Assembly (NCBI GenBank): GCA_949130485.1 | Contig: OX422189.1 | Span: 9,455,992-9,519,991, forward strand | Source: Agelas oroides | Taxonomy: Eukaryota; Porifera; Demospongiae; Agelasida; Agelasidae | DNA: 64,000 bases | Direction: 5' to 3' | Part shown: piece by piece, positions 61,363 through 64,000 of the stretch | How the letters are laid out: every line of letters starts with the position of its first letter | How positions within the stretch are numbered: position 1 is the stretch's first letter | Notes under the pieces: model-generated | Databases searched by the model: none | The model's input: only the letters and a program-made list of their open reading frames with translations | Told to the model about the DNA's origin: nothing | Program-made: the position numbers and the translations under genes

Positions 61363-64000
61363 ATGGCTGCTCGTCACACCAGCTATGAACCACTGCCCAG
61401 AGCTGGACATGCTGCTGTTGCTGTGGACAATAAGCTGCACATGTGGGGTGGGTGGGCTGCGTCAAAGGAGAAGTCACGACAGGTACCACGAAATATTGAG
61501 GTGTTTGACATCTCCAAGGAGCTATGGGAGCAGAAACCAACCCATGGCACCCCACCACCTGGACTGTTCAACACTGCATACACAGTGGTGGGGTCGTGTC
61601 TGTTTGTGTTTGGAGGGTGGGATGGTGGTAGGTCCCGCCACAACACCCTCTTCAAGCTTGACCTACGTAACTTTCAGTGGGAGCGGGTGCAAGTATCAAA
61701 CCCCTCTAGTGGCCCACAGAGGAAGAGAGGCTGCAGGATGGTTTCCTATGGTGATAACCAGCTGGTGGTTTTTGCTGGGTCCATGGGTTTTGCTGAGTAC
61801 ACAGATGAACTGCATGTCTTTGACTTAGACAAAGGTGAGTACAGTCTGTGTACCAAACCATAAGCCAAGCAATATTATATGGTTCATGTGGTGCAGTAAG
61901 GAAGTTTAGATGTTATGTCTGGAGTGACTGTTATCTGATTCTGAGTGGGTACAACCAAGGGCGCATTGACCACAAACTCGACTCGATGAGCCCTTGGTAT
62001 AACAGTCCTCCAGACTTTGGTGATGCCAGACAAGAAGGGTGGCAGCAACAACATGCCACTCACGATAAACGTAAACAGATTTGATTGTACACAAAGTGTA
62101 CCTTGTGTTGGTTGCTAGTCTCATTGAGCATACTCTGTTAAGTTGTTTTGATTGATTTGCTTCATGTCATACTACTTGTTTTCCTTGATGAGAATGTTGA
62201 GTAGTCCATCTGAACAAGTCACCAAGCTGCAGATGGTTGGATTGTGCACGCATGAACTATGGCCTGGGAATAAGACTAGTGGAAGATTAAAGTGTTCTGG
62301 ATCCCTCTTAGCTGTATGTGTGGTTCATTGTCTAACTAATCAGTGCACAATAATGTTGTTGTTGGAGGAAATCTCAATCTACTGCTTGTGTGCCACAACC
62401 TGCACATGTACTGACCTGTATTAGTGGTCATCAGTAGTGTGTATTGTACTTCAGTGGTGTATGTTCCTCGGTCCCCACTGCTTCAGGAGAGTGGTCATCT
62501 CCAGCTGTGTGACTCTCTTCACTATAATTATGTGTGGATCGTCGTCATTGTCCAACTAATCAGTACACAATATTCTACTGTCATGCATGTTCCTCTCCAC
62601 TGTTACAGGAGAGTGGTCATCTCCAGCTGTGACTGGCACAAAGCCTCCTCCTCTCACCAGCTTCTCCTTCACCAAAGTTGACAGCAGGAGGGCTGTGGTG
62701 TATGGAGGGGGTGCAGGTTTGAAGGCGTATGGTGATGCCTATGTACTTGAGCTGGATAAGTGGGTGAGTGCAATATAGAATTGTGTAACATGTAATTATG
62801 TGACAATATGTTTATGACTAGCTTTGATTGGAAAGAAGCCACAATACTTGTAGTTGTTGACATGTAACTAGACTATGTTGTCATGAACCTTCACATTCAA
62901 CAATGTAGCTCTTTCATGTTAAAACCACTCTAAGTATGTGAGTCAATTTTGAATACAACTAGTGTACTGTGGGAGGACAGCTGGTTGTCAGTTAGTTATG
63001 TACATGAGCTGGATAAGTGTGTGAGTGTAACGTGTTGTGGACTAGTTTTGAAGTAGGCCATTGGAAGGAAGCCACAATATTTGATTGTTGACATGATGTA
63101 ACTAGGTTATGTTGTCATGCCAGTACTTTCAATATATAACTAAATTTAATTTGGGAAATTGGATACTGCAGCATGTTTTATCACTCTAACAGGAGTTGAG
63201 GATATACAAACTGTCAGTTACTGTATGAAGGTTTACTGTGTATAGTAGTGATTGTGAAGTTATCCTGTCAGAGTGCCACTTATACAGAAATGTTTCAGCT
63301 TTTGCCGTTTGTGATCAATGTCATAGTTATGCTATCAATAAACGAGTCTATATGTATTATGTACACTGCTTAGTCTTTCAAAGATGACAGTTACCACCAC
63401 CATATTTGGTATGATCATCAGTCACATGGAGCTGCAGTGCATTGTGTACATAACTGTGGGTCTTGACTTCCTCAGCACTGGACCAAACTGGACACCACTG
63501 GAGGTTCCAGGTCACTTGCAAGGTTCGGCCATGCTACATGTTGTATAGCTGGTCCCCTCACTGGGCAGGAGCACCCACTGCTGCTGGTGGGAGGTGGTCT
63601 CAGTGGTGGTGTGTTCAGTCGAAGTGTACTCAAAGACATGTGGGTGTTGGATGTTGACAGAGGAGTGTGGAGTGAGGTTAGTGAGTTGATTTCTCTGGTG
63701 TATGATGAGTTGCATCAAGAGTGCATGTTATACGTACGTACCGTTGCTGTTGCTTACATACATGTGGCTGTGTGCCTTGTGACTCTTGTATAGCTAGCTA
63801 CAGTGTACCCAGTGGATGTACCACCCGTACATAGACTCATGTTTATGGATTTATGCTAACATAGTTTGTATACCTGAACAGTGTGTGTTCCAATGTACTT
63901 GCAATACTAGTGTACACACTAACACAAGTATGTTATGTAACGGATGTTTCACCAGTTGCTATTGCCTCCTCCTGTACAGGTTACTCTTCCCCAAGAAATG
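61363..64000 (+). CDS. U7: Kelch-coiled coil-kinase gene, 3' truncated by window (exons 1-4 start)
   Basis: Visible exons: 61363-61834, 62609-62763, 63476-63676 and the first 21 nt of exon 4 from 63980. Phases and splice sites match the family. In-frame TAA two codons before ATG. Exon 1 is two codons longer than the usual 466 nt because the blade 2 loop (GGWDGGRSRH) and the blade 3 loop (AGSMGFAEYTDE) each have one extra residue. U2 shares the blade 3 variant (SMGVAEY). Exon 2 has a GAGLKAYG loop like U4's AAGLERYG. The exon 2 donor is the consensus GTGAGT, which supports the same junction in copies with GTGCGT or GTGTGT. Coiled coil and kinase presumably lie beyond the window. Confidence 0.85.

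Overview
This window looks like metazoan nuclear DNA, most likely from a sponge. All genes have short exons with GT/AG introns of about 0.1-1.1 kb. They encode a Kelch / coiled-coil / TKL-type kinase fusion that resembles the expanded kinase repertoires I know from demosponges. CCCTAA-type telomere motifs, Death-domain relics and many small MITEs fit this. There are no bacterial operons, rRNAs or CRISPR arrays. The taxon is an inference from protein style, not a database match.

The window is one head-to-tail tandem array on the + strand: seven copies (U1-U7) of a single six-exon gene. U1 (256-3180) lacks its 5' end and U7 (61363-64000) its 3' end because of the window edges. U2 (7496-12473), U3 (16804-22147), U4 (28703-34182), U5 (38215-43573) and U6 (50038-55356) are complete. 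I re-spliced each copy by eye. All keep an open frame with the same intron phases (1,0,0,1,0), giving proteins of 801, 775, 819, 770 and 774 aa for U2-U6. Exon 1 encodes Kelch blades 1-3, exon 2 blade 4, exon 3 blade 5, exon 4 blade 6, exon 5 and early exon 6 a long coiled coil, and the rest of exon 6 a complete kinase domain. There is no signal peptide or membrane segment, so the product should be an intracellular ligand-sensing kinase.

The most interesting signal is the pattern of variation. Kinase and Kelch framework are nearly invariant between copies. Differences cluster in a few residues of every blade: the two residues before the conserved H/A position and the short loop after the GG doublet. 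By analogy with Keap1 these lie on the ligand-binding face of the propeller. Loop alleles are shared between copies in a mosaic way, as if blades had been shuffled by gene conversion. The coiled coil varies in length through a 21-bp (7-aa) repeat, from 3 to 11 copies. I infer a diversifying family of intracellular recognition receptors, possibly for immunity or allorecognition, with a constant kinase output.

The spacers come in two types. Short ones (about 4.0-4.3 kb; after U1, U2, U4) carry nested MITEs, a long hairpin and an upstream block with repeated TGACGTCA sites. Long ones (about 6.0-6.6 kb; after U3, U5, U6) also carry relics of a tyrosine-kinase gene, Death-domain fragments, a reverse-strand retroelement ORF and several minisatellites. 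U6-U7 has an extra 1.56-kb island of nested transposons, and U5-U6 a 436-bp TIR element. Bases 1 to about 6950 are almost the same as 9252 to about 16240, a very recent duplication or conversion.
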